A model generated the notes under the pieces. The model was not told the origin of the DNA. It worked only from the letters and a program-made list of their open reading frames with translations, and did not search any database. Shown piece after piece: positions 16,216 through 25,337 of a stretch of 57,068 bases of DNA. The DNA comes from SXIZ01 sp040079795 (GTDB taxonomy: Bacteria > Pseudomonadota > Gammaproteobacteria > Methylococcales > Methylomonadaceae): positions 1 to 57,068 of the forward strand of contig JBEBJQ010000016.1 in NCBI GenBank assembly GCA_040079795.1, in the 5' to 3' direction. How positions within the stretch are numbered: the stretch's first letter is position 1; each line of letters starts with the position of its first letter. The translations under genes and the position numbers were made by a program.

Positions 16216-16710
16216 TTAGCCATTACCCTCAAAGTAGTTTACCCAATACGCTAATGCCCGATTTGTGGACTGACGTCTGATTTCATGGCGATCACCATGA
16301 AAGCCCTCTAGTTCACAATACTTAAATCCACTTTTAGCCCCCCAAGCAATGAACACCGTTCCAACTGGTTTAGCAACCGATCCACCGCCAGGGCCTGCAA
16401 TGCCGGTCACAGCAATTGCATAATCTGCTTCACTATAAAATAGTGTACCGGAAACCATTTCAAGCGCCGTTTCAGCACTGACGGCACCGTATTGATTAAG
16501 GGTTTGCGGCAGCACACCAAGCATTTGTATTTTTGCTGCATTGCTATAAGTGACAAAACCACGATCAAACCACGCCGAACTACCAGCTATTTGAGTCAAT
16601 GTTTGCGCAATCATGCCCCCCGTGCAAGATTCGGCGACTGCAATCTGTTTATGCTGCGAAGCTAATATTCCGCCCAAACGGGTAGCCACAGCAAGTAAAT
16701 TATCCGTCAT
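16216..16710 (-). CDS. pncC: Nicotinamide-nucleotide amidase PncC (CinA C-terminal domain)
   Basis: 164 aa, the stand-alone CinA C-terminal domain that deamidates NMN to NaMN in pyridine nucleotide salvage. Hallmarks are VAESCTGGMIAQ (about 24-35) with the catalytic Ser/Thr region, FVTYSNAAKIQMLGV, the catalytic-base region AVSAETALEM, and AVTGIAGPGGG (about 100-110) followed by KPVGTVFIAW. In many relatives it precedes recA; recA is not present here. It is read leftwards, 45 bp upstream of the coiled-coil gene, so cotranscription is possible. Confidence 0.94.
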   Translation of the reverse strand: MTDNLLAVATRLGGILASQHKQIAVAESCTGGMIAQTLTQIAGSSAWFDRGFVTYSNAAKIQMLGVLPQTLNQYGAVSAETALEMVSGTLFYSEADYAIAVTGIAGPGGGSVAKPVGTVFIAWGAKSGFKYCELEGFHGDRHEIRRQSTNRALAYWVNYFEGNG

Positions 16711-16755
16711 AAGCGTAACAAATTGATTTATAAACCATCAATCCGTTAAATCAGC

Positions 16756-17994
16756 TCAATTTGTCAACTTAATTTTACGCCAAAAGCGCTTTGTTTTTTC
16801 CGGTACCGCTTCTGCTAAATTGCTGTCTTCAAGCATCTGCTCGGCGACTTTGGCATCATTTTTTTCCAACGCAGTTTCTACATAATCAACAAGGGCACTT
16901 GTACTAAAACGTCCAAAGATTTTTTTAAGCTTAGATACAGGCGCTTGCGCATTAAGGGGTTGCGTTTCAGGGGGTTCTTGTTCAATGGGCAATCTGGCTG
17001 CAACAGCTTCATTTAATACTCGATTATAAGCATCCTCTACCACCACAGGCGACGCTGCTGATTGTAAAACATTAACCCCGGATTGCTGTTCATCCTCGTT
17101 TACCACGGATTTTAAGGTGTCCAAAATATCATGTGCAGTATCTTCAATTTGGTGACCGAAAGTCTCCAATAGATTATTAGTTGCCGCTGCTACCTCAGAT
17201 AACGCCCCAGCAGGATTAACATGCCCATCAACAGGAGCCGATCCTGCAATCTGTCTGTGTTCAACAACCTGTAAAGGTTGCTTTAACTTATCCAAAGCCT
17301 GTAGCAACTCAGCTTTTAGTTGCTCTTGCTGCTGTTGCATCTGGGTTTGTTGTGCTGCAAATTGCTGCTCACGCTTGCCCACATTTGTTATCTGTGCAGC
17401 AATTTGCTGATTCAATCCCTGAATAGTCTCAGTTTGCTCCGCCAACAGTGTTTTAAGCTTTGATTTTTCCTGCTGTAATTCCAGCTGAAATTGCGCTCCG
17501 GTTTTCAAGCGGCCAGTCAATTCGTTTACGACACTGCGGTATTGTTGCCAGGATAAAGAAGTATCGCTATCAGCCTTTACAGGTAATGGCTCATTAAGAA
17601 AAAACTGGGTTTGCAGCGATACCAAATCGCTATCAATTTGACTTTCCTGTGCCAATGCACGTTTAATCTGCCCCTGCGACAGCTCATGAGCAGCTTTTAG
17701 CTGTTCAACTTGCTGCTTGTGGCCGTTAAGTTCCAGCTCGATCGCCTGTACCTGCTGAGCGGTATTGCTTAAGGTTTCACTGAGTTGCAGCCGCGCCTGT
17801 TCGTTGACAGCGATGACCTTTAATAACCGTTTACGGACACTGCCTGCTTTAATCCGGTAATACAACGAAACCAATAGCCAAATCGTGAGCGCTGCTATAG
17901 CACCAAGTATTACAACACTGATCAACGGGCTCTGAATGATAACGCTGTTCCAATTCAGAAGGATATCTTTAACATTGCTTACAAGAGTCGGCAT
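16756..17994 (-). CDS. Membrane-anchored coiled-coil protein of unknown function
   Basis: 412 aa. One membrane segment lies near the N-terminus (about residues 24-46, LISVVILGAIAALTIWLLVS). A long Gln/Glu/Leu-rich coiled coil covers about 65-235, with the very Gln-rich FAAQQTQMQQQQEQLKAELL near its end. A disordered acidic region follows, and a C-terminal basic helix pair (about 355-412) contains DYVETALEKNDAKVAEQMLE. I do not recognise a named family. Its position between pncC and rsfS gives no firm hint; a scaffold or envelope-organising role is only a guess. Confidence 0.7.
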   Translation of the reverse strand: MPTLVSNVKDILLNWNSVIIQSPLISVVILGAIAALTIWLLVSLYYRIKAGSVRKRLLKVIAVNEQARLQLSETLSNTAQQVQAIELELNGHKQQVEQLKAAHELSQGQIKRALAQESQIDSDLVSLQTQFFLNEPLPVKADSDTSLSWQQYRSVVNELTGRLKTGAQFQLELQQEKSKLKTLLAEQTETIQGLNQQIAAQITNVGKREQQFAAQQTQMQQQQEQLKAELLQALDKLKQPLQVVEHRQIAGSAPVDGHVNPAGALSEVAAATNNLLETFGHQIEDTAHDILDTLKSVVNEDEQQSGVNVLQSAASPVVVEDAYNRVLNEAVAARLPIEQEPPETQPLNAQAPVSKLKKIFGRFSTSALVDYVETALEKNDAKVAEQMLEDSNLAEAVPEKTKRFWRKIKLTN

Positions 17995-18078
17995 AAAAAT
18001 AGTCCACGGTAAAATGTTAGGGTAATACTGTTTATTGAAGCAACACGTTATCTGCTTTTAATGGATAAATCAATAGTG

Positions 18079-18426
18079 TTAGGCTATCTGTTGCTCCCCG
18101 GAAGCGGGTACTGCCCAGAGCTTTTCCAATTGATAATAATCCCGCGCCTGTTCGGTCATCAAATGCAAAATCACATCGCCTAAGTCTACCAACACCCAGT
18201 CTGACCCTTGATCCCCCTCAATCCCTAAAGGTCTAAAACCTTTTTCTTTAACCGCTTCAGCAATGTAATTACTGAGCGAGGCAAGATGCCGGTTTGACGT
18301 ACCCGTTGCAACTACCATGTAATCAGTCACACTGGTTCTGCCCTTTACATCAATCACGGTAATTTTTTGGGCTTTTTTTTCATCCAAAACAGTTTCAATA
18401 ATGTTTAATAATGCGCTCGTATCCAT
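18079..18426 (-). CDS. rsfS: Ribosomal silencing factor RsfS
   Basis: 115 aa, full family length. RsfS binds uL14 on the large subunit and keeps subunits apart when nutrients are short. The conserved strands VIDVKGRTSVTDYMVVATG (23-41) and EGDQGSDWVLVDLGDVILH (72-90) and the C-terminal YYQLEKLW are all present. It is the third gene of a proA-nadD-rsfS run, a widely conserved order, 38 bp after nadD. rlmH, which often follows, is absent. Confidence 0.97.
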   Translation of the reverse strand: MDTSALLNIIETVLDEKKAQKITVIDVKGRTSVTDYMVVATGTSNRHLASLSNYIAEAVKEKGFRPLGIEGDQGSDWVLVDLGDVILHLMTEQARDYYQLEKLWAVPASGEQQIA

Positions 18427-18464
18427 TTAAATCCTTAAAGTTATTACGCAGGTATCGCACCCGC

Positions 18465-19088
18465 TTATTTAGTTTCGTAAAGTCTATGTTGCCGGATAAA
18501 ATTAATGACACTATCCGGCAATAAAAAATGTGGATCTTCTTGCCTAGCGATCAAATCTCTAATCGCAGTCGCCGAAATATCCAATTGTGTAACTGGCTGA
18601 AAAAACAATTTTCCGCCCGGTGTTTGCTGCAAGACCGCTGCCTTATCAACCAGCCGGTCAGCTAAAATCCCAAGACCTCCGGGAGAGTGGAACCCAGGGC
18701 GGGTAATCACCACCACATGGGCGTAATCAAATAGGCGCAGCCATCGATGCCAGCGTTCCAAACCCGCATAAGCATCCATCCCCATAAACAGCAAGATTGG
18801 GGTATCTCCCTGTGTTGCACGTATCTCACGCAAGGTATCAACGGTATAGGAAGGCCCGGTTCGGGTCAGTTCACAACCATCCGCCACCAAGCCCTGCCGC
18901 CCGGCAACCGCTAGTTGTAACATCTGCAAACGCAACCCGGGCGGAGTTAAGGGGGCTACGCGATGCGGTGGGTTGGCACAGGGAATTAATCGAACCTCTG
19001 ATAAGTTAAACCGTGTTTTTAGTTCAAGCGCAGTACGCAAATGTCCAAAATGCACCGGATCGAAAGTACCCCCATAAATACCGATCAT
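18465..19088 (-). CDS. nadD: Nicotinate-nucleotide adenylyltransferase NadD
   Basis: 207 aa. It makes nicotinic acid adenine dinucleotide from NaMN and ATP in NAD synthesis. The nucleotidyltransferase motif YGGTFDPVHFGHLR (5-18) carries the HxGH signature. The ISATAIRDLI motif near residue 175 is the ISSTxxR equivalent. Its start directly abuts the proA stop (1-bp spacing), which indicates coupled translation with proA. Together with pncC, two steps of NAD metabolism lie within 3 kb. Confidence 0.97.
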   Translation of the reverse strand: MIGIYGGTFDPVHFGHLRTALELKTRFNLSEVRLIPCANPPHRVAPLTPPGLRLQMLQLAVAGRQGLVADGCELTRTGPSYTVDTLREIRATQGDTPILLFMGMDAYAGLERWHRWLRLFDYAHVVVITRPGFHSPGGLGILADRLVDKAAVLQQTPGGKLFFQPVTQLDISATAIRDLIARQEDPHFLLPDSVINFIRQHRLYETK

Positions 19089-20345
19089 TTACTGACGGAT
19101 ATGCCCGTCACCCAACACCACATATTTCAGAGAAGTCAGTCCAAGCAATCCAACCGGTCCCCGCGCATGTAATTTGTCTGTACTAATGCCAATTTCAGCG
19201 CCCAGACCATATTCGAAGCCATCCGCAAAACGGGTCGAAGCATTAACCATCACCGAGCTTGAATCGACCTCCCGTAAAAAACGTCGTGCCAGGGAATAAT
19301 CTTCAGTGATAATGGTATCGGTATGCTGAGACCCATAATGATTAATATGTTGCATCGCTTCATCAATATTAGCGACACATTTGATCGACAAAATCGGTGC
19401 TAAATATTCCGTATGCCAATCCTCTTCAGTCGCCCTTAGGCAATCAGGGATAAGCGCACAGGTCTTTAAACAACCGCGTAATTCGACTTCCGCCTGCCGG
19501 AACCGGGCAGCCAACAAAGGTAATACTTTTGGTGCAATAGCTTCCGCTACCAATAGCGTTTCCATGGCATTGCAAACCCCGTAACGATGCGTTTTAGCAT
19601 TAACCGCAATAGCAACGGCTTTTTCAAGATCGGCGCTGGCATCAATATAAACATGGCAAATACCATCTAAATGCTTAATCACCGGAATGCTCGCCTCTTC
19701 TGTGATACGCGCAATTAAACTTTTCCCGCCCCGAGGTACGATGACATCAACGTACTCCTGCATCGTAATTAATTCGCCGACCGCCGCCCTATCGGTGGTA
19801 GCCACAATTTGTACCGCATCCACCGGCAATCCAGCGGCTTGCAAGCCTTTAGCGATGCACTTGGCAATCGCTTTATTAGAATGAATAGCTTCTGAGCCCC
19901 CTCTTAGAATACAGGCATTACCTGATTTAAGGCACAATGCTGCGGCATCGACAGTGACATTAGGCCGCGATTCATAAATTATGCCTATCACGCCTAACGG
20001 CACCCGCATTTGTCCGACCTGAATACCACTGGGACGATAGCTTAAACCAATAATTTCCCCCACCGGATCAGGCAAGGCTGCAACTTGCCTTAAACCCTCA
20101 ACCATGGCGTCAATACTGGAAGCAGTCAGCGCCAAACGATCTAAAGACGCATTATCCAAGCCTTGTTGTTTACCCGTCACTAAATCTTGTTTATTTTCCT
20201 CAATCAAAAAATCGCGCTGTTGCGCAATTTCTTCAGCAATCGCCAACAAAGCCCGGTTTTTTTTAAGTGATTCTGTTCGGCTTAGTTCACGACCAGCAAG
20301 CTTCGCTTGCTGACCTATTGTTTGCATATACTGCTTAATATCCAC
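19089..20345 (-). CDS. proA: Gamma-glutamyl phosphate reductase ProA
   Basis: 418 aa, standard length. An NADPH-dependent reductase of the aldehyde-dehydrogenase superfamily that turns glutamyl-5-phosphate into the semialdehyde for proline synthesis. Visible motifs are VPLGVIGIIYESRPNVTVDA (118-137), LRGGSEAIHSN, VPRGGKSLI, and the catalytic Cys in YGVCNAMETL (about 257). The C-terminal LHARGPVGLLGLTSLKY is diagnostic. proB is not adjacent. It is the first gene of the proA-nadD-rsfS unit. Confidence 0.98.
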   Translation of the reverse strand: MDIKQYMQTIGQQAKLAGRELSRTESLKKNRALLAIAEEIAQQRDFLIEENKQDLVTGKQQGLDNASLDRLALTASSIDAMVEGLRQVAALPDPVGEIIGLSYRPSGIQVGQMRVPLGVIGIIYESRPNVTVDAAALCLKSGNACILRGGSEAIHSNKAIAKCIAKGLQAAGLPVDAVQIVATTDRAAVGELITMQEYVDVIVPRGGKSLIARITEEASIPVIKHLDGICHVYIDASADLEKAVAIAVNAKTHRYGVCNAMETLLVAEAIAPKVLPLLAARFRQAEVELRGCLKTCALIPDCLRATEEDWHTEYLAPILSIKCVANIDEAMQHINHYGSQHTDTIITEDYSLARRFLREVDSSSVMVNASTRFADGFEYGLGAEIGISTDKLHARGPVGLLGLTSLKYVVLGDGHIRQ

Positions 20346-20573
20346 GCAATTCTCCCCGGACAGCCCAATAATTTGAGTATTATAACCGCTAAATCAGGGG
20401 TTTACTAAATTTAAGTGCATGACCCATTAATCTGCGTAGATTTGGTGACTACCTGATAAAGTAACTATTTTTGAGCTTATTGACTGATTTCAGATAACAA
20501 CCGTTGGACAATATCTAAAAGCAAAAGGTCTTTTTCAACAAAACAGCTAAAACCAAACGACAAAACCGGCACT

Positions 20574-23402
20574 TTAAGCGCCCAGTATTCCAGAAACATT
20601 GCGTATGCGCTGCTCCGAAAAGTAGGCGTAGCAGCCGCGCCCCTGACTCTTGGCGTAATACAGTGCTGAGTCAGCATGAGTCATTAACATTTCTGGACTG
20701 TTGCCATGTTGTGGACAAACACTGATTCCGATACTGGCACCAATCTGAACGTCATCACTTTGAATAAGCTGAAAAGGTTTACTTAAATCCCTAATAATTT
20801 TTTCTGCCACTCCAGCAGCATCGTCCGGGTGAGTAATATTTTCCAGCAACACAACAAATTCGTCGCCGCCCAATCGGGCCACCATATCAACATCGCGTAC
20901 AAGCAAGGTCATCCTCGCCGCGACTTGTTGCAGTAACGCATCGCCCGCCAAATGCCCCAAACTATCGTTAACCGATTTAAAACGATCCAGGTCAATCATC
21001 AACACCGCCAATTGCTGACCTTCGCGCCGTTCAATATCAATGCCGTGCTTCACCCGCTCTAATAATAACCGACGGTTAGGCAGCTGAGTAAGCGGATCAT
21101 AGAAGGCCAAAAGTTTAATCTTATCCTCCGCTGATTTTCGCTCGGTAATATCAGCATGCGAGCCTACATAATGCGTGACAATACCATCTATCCCTTTTAC
21201 AGCCGTAATAATTAACCATTTCGGGTAAATTTCACCATTCTTGCGCCGATCCCAAATCTCACCTTGCCACGAGCCGGTAGTTTCAATACTCTCCCACATT
21301 GCGGCATAAAAAGCCTGGTCATGACGTCCGGACTTAAGCAAACTTATCTTCTGACCTACCGAATCCTCCGAAGTATAACCAGTGGATTCAGTAAAGGCTC
21401 TATTCACTTGTAAAATAACATTATTAGTATCGGTGACCACCATAGGTTCTTGAGACTCAAAAGCGATAGCGGCAATGCGGAGCTTCGCCTCTGCCTTTTT
21501 ACGCTCAGTAAGATCACGAATAAAGGCGCTAAAAAACCAGCCCTCTGAAGTCTGCCACTGGTTTAATGAAAGCTCTAAGGGAAATGTACTCTGATCTTTA
21601 CGTAAGCCATTAAATTCAATGGCTTTACCTACGACTCGGGTTTTGCCGCCGGAAACGACGCGCTTAATACCTTCAAGGCATGACGCCCGGTATTTCTCTG
21701 GCATCAACAGGGCAAGTGATAAACCAATAATCTCATCCTCGGTGTAACCAAAAATGTTTTCTGCCCCCCTGTTCCAGCTCACGATACTTCCTGATCCATC
21801 TACAATGAGAATTGCGTCACTCGCTGATTGGGTTAAAGCCCGGTAGCGCGCCTCACTCTCACGTAAGGTAATATCCCGGACAGTTGCCTGTAGCACTGGC
21901 TTGTCATCCAATCGCATGGCACTAAGTAGCACTTCAGCCCGAAAAGTCTCATCGGTATCGACACGCTTATGAACCCATTCGAAGCGTAGGCTGCCTTTTT
22001 CAACTGCTGCAGCAATCCGCTGGTTGGCCAATATCAAGGAGTTCGTACCACAAGGCTGTTTTAAAGGTGACAAGTCAGCTGGGTGTTTTGAGCAAAAAGC
22101 TTCTATTGTCGCGCAACCGAATAATTTCAGGGCAGCGCTATTGCAATCAAAAAAACCACGCTCATCCAACAACATCACTGCATCACTGGTTGAATCGTAA
22201 AGCGTCCGAAACTTGGATTCTGAGCGCCGCAGTGCATCTTCCGTCTGCTTGCGGTCAGTAATGTCAGTGTGGGTTCCGATCATTCGTAAAGGCTTGCCAT
22301 TAGTGTCGCGACTAATCAATTTCCCCCGTGCCAATATCCATTTCCAAGAATCATCTTTACAGCGTATGCGGTATTCAATAGCAAAAAATGCTTGATTACC
22401 TTCGAAATACTCCTCAATAGTGGATAACACAGATGCCTTATCCTCGGGGTGAATCTGCCCGACCCAGGCTGTTCTGGTATCTGGAAACTCATGTTCGGCA
22501 TACCCAAGCATTTCTTTCCAGCGTTTGGAAAAATAAGCCGTATCCGTTTGTGGGCTCCAATCCCAAACACCGTCCCCCGCACCTTCCAGCGCAAACTTCC
22601 AGCGCTCTTTATTGTCGCGTAGCTGTTGGGTTATTTCCCGGTTACGCGAAACAGCAGCCAGTGCTAATGCCGCCAACGCCAAAAAAACCGTAATGACTGC
22701 GATGAGAATAGCAAGCGTGTCGGTGGTAAACACAGAAGCAGAAAGTGGCACACCCTCGCCCTTAACAAAATATGCGGCGAACATGGCCAGGTAATGCATA
22801 CCAGACACTGCACTACCCATAATCACCGCAACCAAAACATGACCGAGCTTGCCTGAATGGCTACCCGCATTTTTTACACGCAAAGCGATATAAGACAATG
22901 CGATAGCCACAATGATGGATGATGTAAATAAAAATGGGTTATAGCCTACAAAACCATCCAGTTTCATGGCAGCCATCCCGGTATAATGCATGATGCTGAT
23001 GCCAACGCCAAGCAAGACACTGGCAAAAGATGGCGGCAGGCGTTTTGAGCCGTGGTGCCACACAATACCCATGGCAATACCACTCGCCAAAATGCCTGGA
23101 ATCATAGAGATAACCGTGATCAAGGGATCATAGTGGATGATACAGGGCAAATTTAGTGCGAGCATACCGATGAAATGCATCGACCAGATGCCAACCCCAA
23201 AAGTGAAGGCACCAATCATAGCCCAGGTTAATTTAGCAAAGCTATCCTGCGCATGCCCAATTCGTGCAGAAGCATTCAGTGCCGCGTAAGCCGCCAGAAT
23301 AGCGAGCAATACCGATACAATGATCCATATTGGGTTATAAAATCCGACATAAATCAGGCTTTCATCAGGCGATTCTGAAAAAAAGGAGAGTTTATTAAAC
23401 AT
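20574..23402 (-). CDS. MHYT-PAS-GGDEF diguanylate cyclase
   Basis: 942 aa. The N-terminal about 250 residues form a seven-helix MHYT sensor with the three motif copies MHFIGM (75-80), MHYTGM (138-143) and MHYLAM (202-207), thought to bind metal and sense a gas such as O2, CO or NO. Four PAS/PAC units follow (about 265-390, 395-510, 512-635, 640-765), then a GGDEF domain with intact LGGDEF (about 844-849) and the upstream allosteric R..D region. There is no EAL domain, so it should only make cyclic di-GMP. It is monocistronic, with 215-228 bp free on each side. The signal sensed is inference. Confidence 0.92.
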   Translation of the reverse strand: MFNKLSFFSESPDESLIYVGFYNPIWIIVSVLLAILAAYAALNASARIGHAQDSFAKLTWAMIGAFTFGVGIWSMHFIGMLALNLPCIIHYDPLITVISMIPGILASGIAMGIVWHHGSKRLPPSFASVLLGVGISIMHYTGMAAMKLDGFVGYNPFLFTSSIIVAIALSYIALRVKNAGSHSGKLGHVLVAVIMGSAVSGMHYLAMFAAYFVKGEGVPLSASVFTTDTLAILIAVITVFLALAALALAAVSRNREITQQLRDNKERWKFALEGAGDGVWDWSPQTDTAYFSKRWKEMLGYAEHEFPDTRTAWVGQIHPEDKASVLSTIEEYFEGNQAFFAIEYRIRCKDDSWKWILARGKLISRDTNGKPLRMIGTHTDITDRKQTEDALRRSESKFRTLYDSTSDAVMLLDERGFFDCNSAALKLFGCATIEAFCSKHPADLSPLKQPCGTNSLILANQRIAAAVEKGSLRFEWVHKRVDTDETFRAEVLLSAMRLDDKPVLQATVRDITLRESEARYRALTQSASDAILIVDGSGSIVSWNRGAENIFGYTEDEIIGLSLALLMPEKYRASCLEGIKRVVSGGKTRVVGKAIEFNGLRKDQSTFPLELSLNQWQTSEGWFFSAFIRDLTERKKAEAKLRIAAIAFESQEPMVVTDTNNVILQVNRAFTESTGYTSEDSVGQKISLLKSGRHDQAFYAAMWESIETTGSWQGEIWDRRKNGEIYPKWLIITAVKGIDGIVTHYVGSHADITERKSAEDKIKLLAFYDPLTQLPNRRLLLERVKHGIDIERREGQQLAVLMIDLDRFKSVNDSLGHLAGDALLQQVAARMTLLVRDVDMVARLGGDEFVVLLENITHPDDAAGVAEKIIRDLSKPFQLIQSDDVQIGASIGISVCPQHGNSPEMLMTHADSALYYAKSQGRGCYAYFSEQRIRNVSGILGA

Positions 23403-23617
23403 CAGGTTGGCGACTTATCATGATTTAAACGCTATCTCCCAAAAGATCATTAGATTCAAAATGCTGCCCTATTGAAATTAAAATACGGGGGCATTCATTT
23501 CAAAACTGATGCATGGTTAAAAAGATAGTATAAAAACCACTATTTACTATATCGAGCGTAGTAATCAATAACCAGTATTCATATCAAAACGATCTGTTAA
23601 CCTTTAGGGCACACCCT

Positions 23618-24253
23618 TTATTGATCCTGCATTACTTTAGCTGCCACAATAGCCAGCCAAGGTTGCTCATGAATAGGCTTGCCCACAGGCCGATAATAAT
23701 GCTCAAGCACTTTAAAGCCTGCTGCTTCCAGAAAGCGCTTGCTACTATCAATTTGCATGTAATGGCCATAACGCTGCCCTGACCAACCTTCCTCATTGCC
23801 ACGCGGGTTGGATAAAAATAAAATGCCACCGGGCTTTAATGCGTCATTTAAATCAGCCAAAACAAGGGGTAAATCCTGGCTCGGAACATGAAATCACGAC
23901 GCATTGGCGAAGATGCCATCAAACTGATGGCGGGGCAGCGCCAGAGCCAAAAACGTTTGCTGAAGAATCTCACAACCAGTGTAAGCGCGAGCCATACGGC
24001 AAAATACCTCGCTACCATCCAAGCCGACAACCCGGTGTCCTAATGCATTAAAATAATGCACATCCCTGCCAGGACCACAACCAAGGTCTAAAATATCCAA
24101 GGTTTTATTTTTTGGAAAAGGAGCTAAAAATGCCGCATAATTTTGTTTTACATCGTGATCTTTTGTACCCGCCCAAAACGCTTGAGCATTCCGGTTATAA
24201 TGCGCGAGCATTAACATTTCAATAGCACTGGGCACTTCCGTTCTTGATTGCAT
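23618..24253 (-). pseudogene. SAM-dependent methyltransferase broken by an in-frame TGA
   Basis: A continuous 212-codon frame interrupted once, by TGA at 23896-23894. Before it is a class I methyltransferase N-terminus with motif I LDLGCGPGRD, ending GIFANAS. After the stop the same frame continues FHVPSQDLPLVL, then LNDALKPGGILFLSNPRG, exactly as relatives read (ANASLFHVP...). A single substitution (for example TTA to TGA) therefore explains the break; no frameshift is needed. Relatives methylate small molecules, but the substrate is unknown. It lies 166 bp downstream of the ABC/lipid operon on the same strand. It could be a true pseudogene, a sequencing error, or a readthrough site. Confidence 0.85.
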
Positions 24254-24277
24254 AACCGGCTGACTTATTAATGAGAT

Positions 24278-24319
24278 AACGCTTTAAAAGCGTTAATTGA
24301 GCAACCCAACCCAACCCAA
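24278..24319. repeat. Short palindrome plus AACCC tandem repeat
   Basis: AACGCTTT/AAAGCGTT (24278-24294) forms a compact hairpin next to a small run of CAACC units at about 24300-24319. It lies between the ABC ATPase gene and the broken methyltransferase; no strong T-run follows. Confidence 0.35.
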
Positions 24320-24419
24320 CTTAAATAGAAATTTGATCTTTACTTGCTTTAATCTGAAGCAATTCACCCCTAGGGCGTTTTTGCACGAGCTTAGCAACAT
24401 AAAAACCAGAAAAACACGC

Positions 24420-25337
24420 TTAATCCCTAAAAAACAGCTTTTCTTCCAAGGTCTTCCCATGGCTCAACTGCCGATACTGCCAATGATTTGCATTGACACA
24501 CTGCATCAGTTGCAGATCCATGTCAGGTTGCAAGTCTGGCTTATAAGCCACTATGAATTCATTTTTTTGAGGATTACTAACCTCCGTAACACCCGCTAAA
24601 GTCTGGAACTTCGTTATCACCTCCATTGCCGGACAGGTTTCCATCTGTAAAGTAATAAACCGTATATCCTCATACTGCGCATCGCCCAACAATTGCTCTG
24701 ATTGTAAAACACCATTTTCCAGCAATAAGATTTTATGGCACAACCGATCCAGCTCCGTTAAATCATGGGAGCTAATAATAAAAGTCATTGCTGCCGCTTG
24801 CTCTGCGATAATATTTCGCACCATGCGGACACTAATAGGGTCAAGTCCGGCGGTGGGTTCATCAAGCAATACCAGTGCCGGTTTCCCAATTAAGGCTTGG
24901 GCAATCGCGACCCGTTTGGCCATACCATGACTGAGCGCTATGGGTTTTTCAGCGCCTATAATTTGTAATGCAACGGCCTCTAAAACCCTGCCTGTCTCCA
25001 CAACTGCCTGTTGCTTATTAAATCCTTGTAAACGCGCATAAAAAATCAGCTGCTCGGTTATGCTAAAGTTTGGGTCGAGCCGTGCATCCTGAGGTAGTGC
25101 AGTAACTTTGCCGATGAGTCGGGCTGCCCCTGGCGGGTGCCCAAAGAGCCTGACAGCCCCTGAAGTTGGACGCAAAAAGCCGGATAGGATGCTAAGTAAA
25201 GTGGTTTTCCCCGCACCATTAGGGCCTACCAAACCAATGGGTTCACCTGCCTCCAATTCAAAATTAAGCCCGTTAAGCGCGACTTTTCCAGAATACACAT
25301 GGCTAAGCTTTTGGCATTGAATAATCGGCACCTTCAT
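24420..25337 (-). CDS. ABC transporter ATP-binding protein (ABC-2 type)
   Basis: 305 aa. Complete nucleotide-binding domain: Walker A GPNGAGKTTL (about 38-47), Q-loop ALPQDARLDP, a non-classical signature LSHGMAKRVAIAQAL, Walker B LVLLDEPTAGLDP, and H-loop SSHDLTEL. The last about 90 residues form the extra domain found in DrrA/CcmA-like exporters. Its start overlaps the permease stop by 4 bp, so the two proteins are made together as a likely homodimeric exporter pair. Cargo is unknown; the preceding phospholipid-type genes make a lipid or lipid-linked substrate a reasonable guess. Confidence 0.93.
   Translation of the reverse strand: MKVPIIQCQKLSHVYSGKVALNGLNFELEAGEPIGLVGPNGAGKTTLLSILSGFLRPTSGAVRLFGHPPGAARLIGKVTALPQDARLDPNFSITEQLIFYARLQGFNKQQAVVETGRVLEAVALQIIGAEKPIALSHGMAKRVAIAQALIGKPALVLLDEPTAGLDPISVRMVRNIIAEQAAAMTFIISSHDLTELDRLCHKILLLENGVLQSEQLLGDAQYEDIRFITLQMETCPAMEVITKFQTLAGVTEVSNPQKNEFIVAYKPDLQPDMDLQLMQCVNANHWQYRQLSHGKTLEEKLFFRD

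Noticed and set aside
20477..20677. 66-codon frame overlapping the end of the diguanylate cyclase gene
   Set aside because: It lies mostly antisense-phase within a conserved GGDEF region, with no ribosome site or family resemblance.
23894..23896. Selenocysteine use of the in-frame TGA in the methyltransferase
   Set aside because: The family has Leu at this position and no Cys/Sec chemistry, and I see no SECIS-like stem right after the codon.
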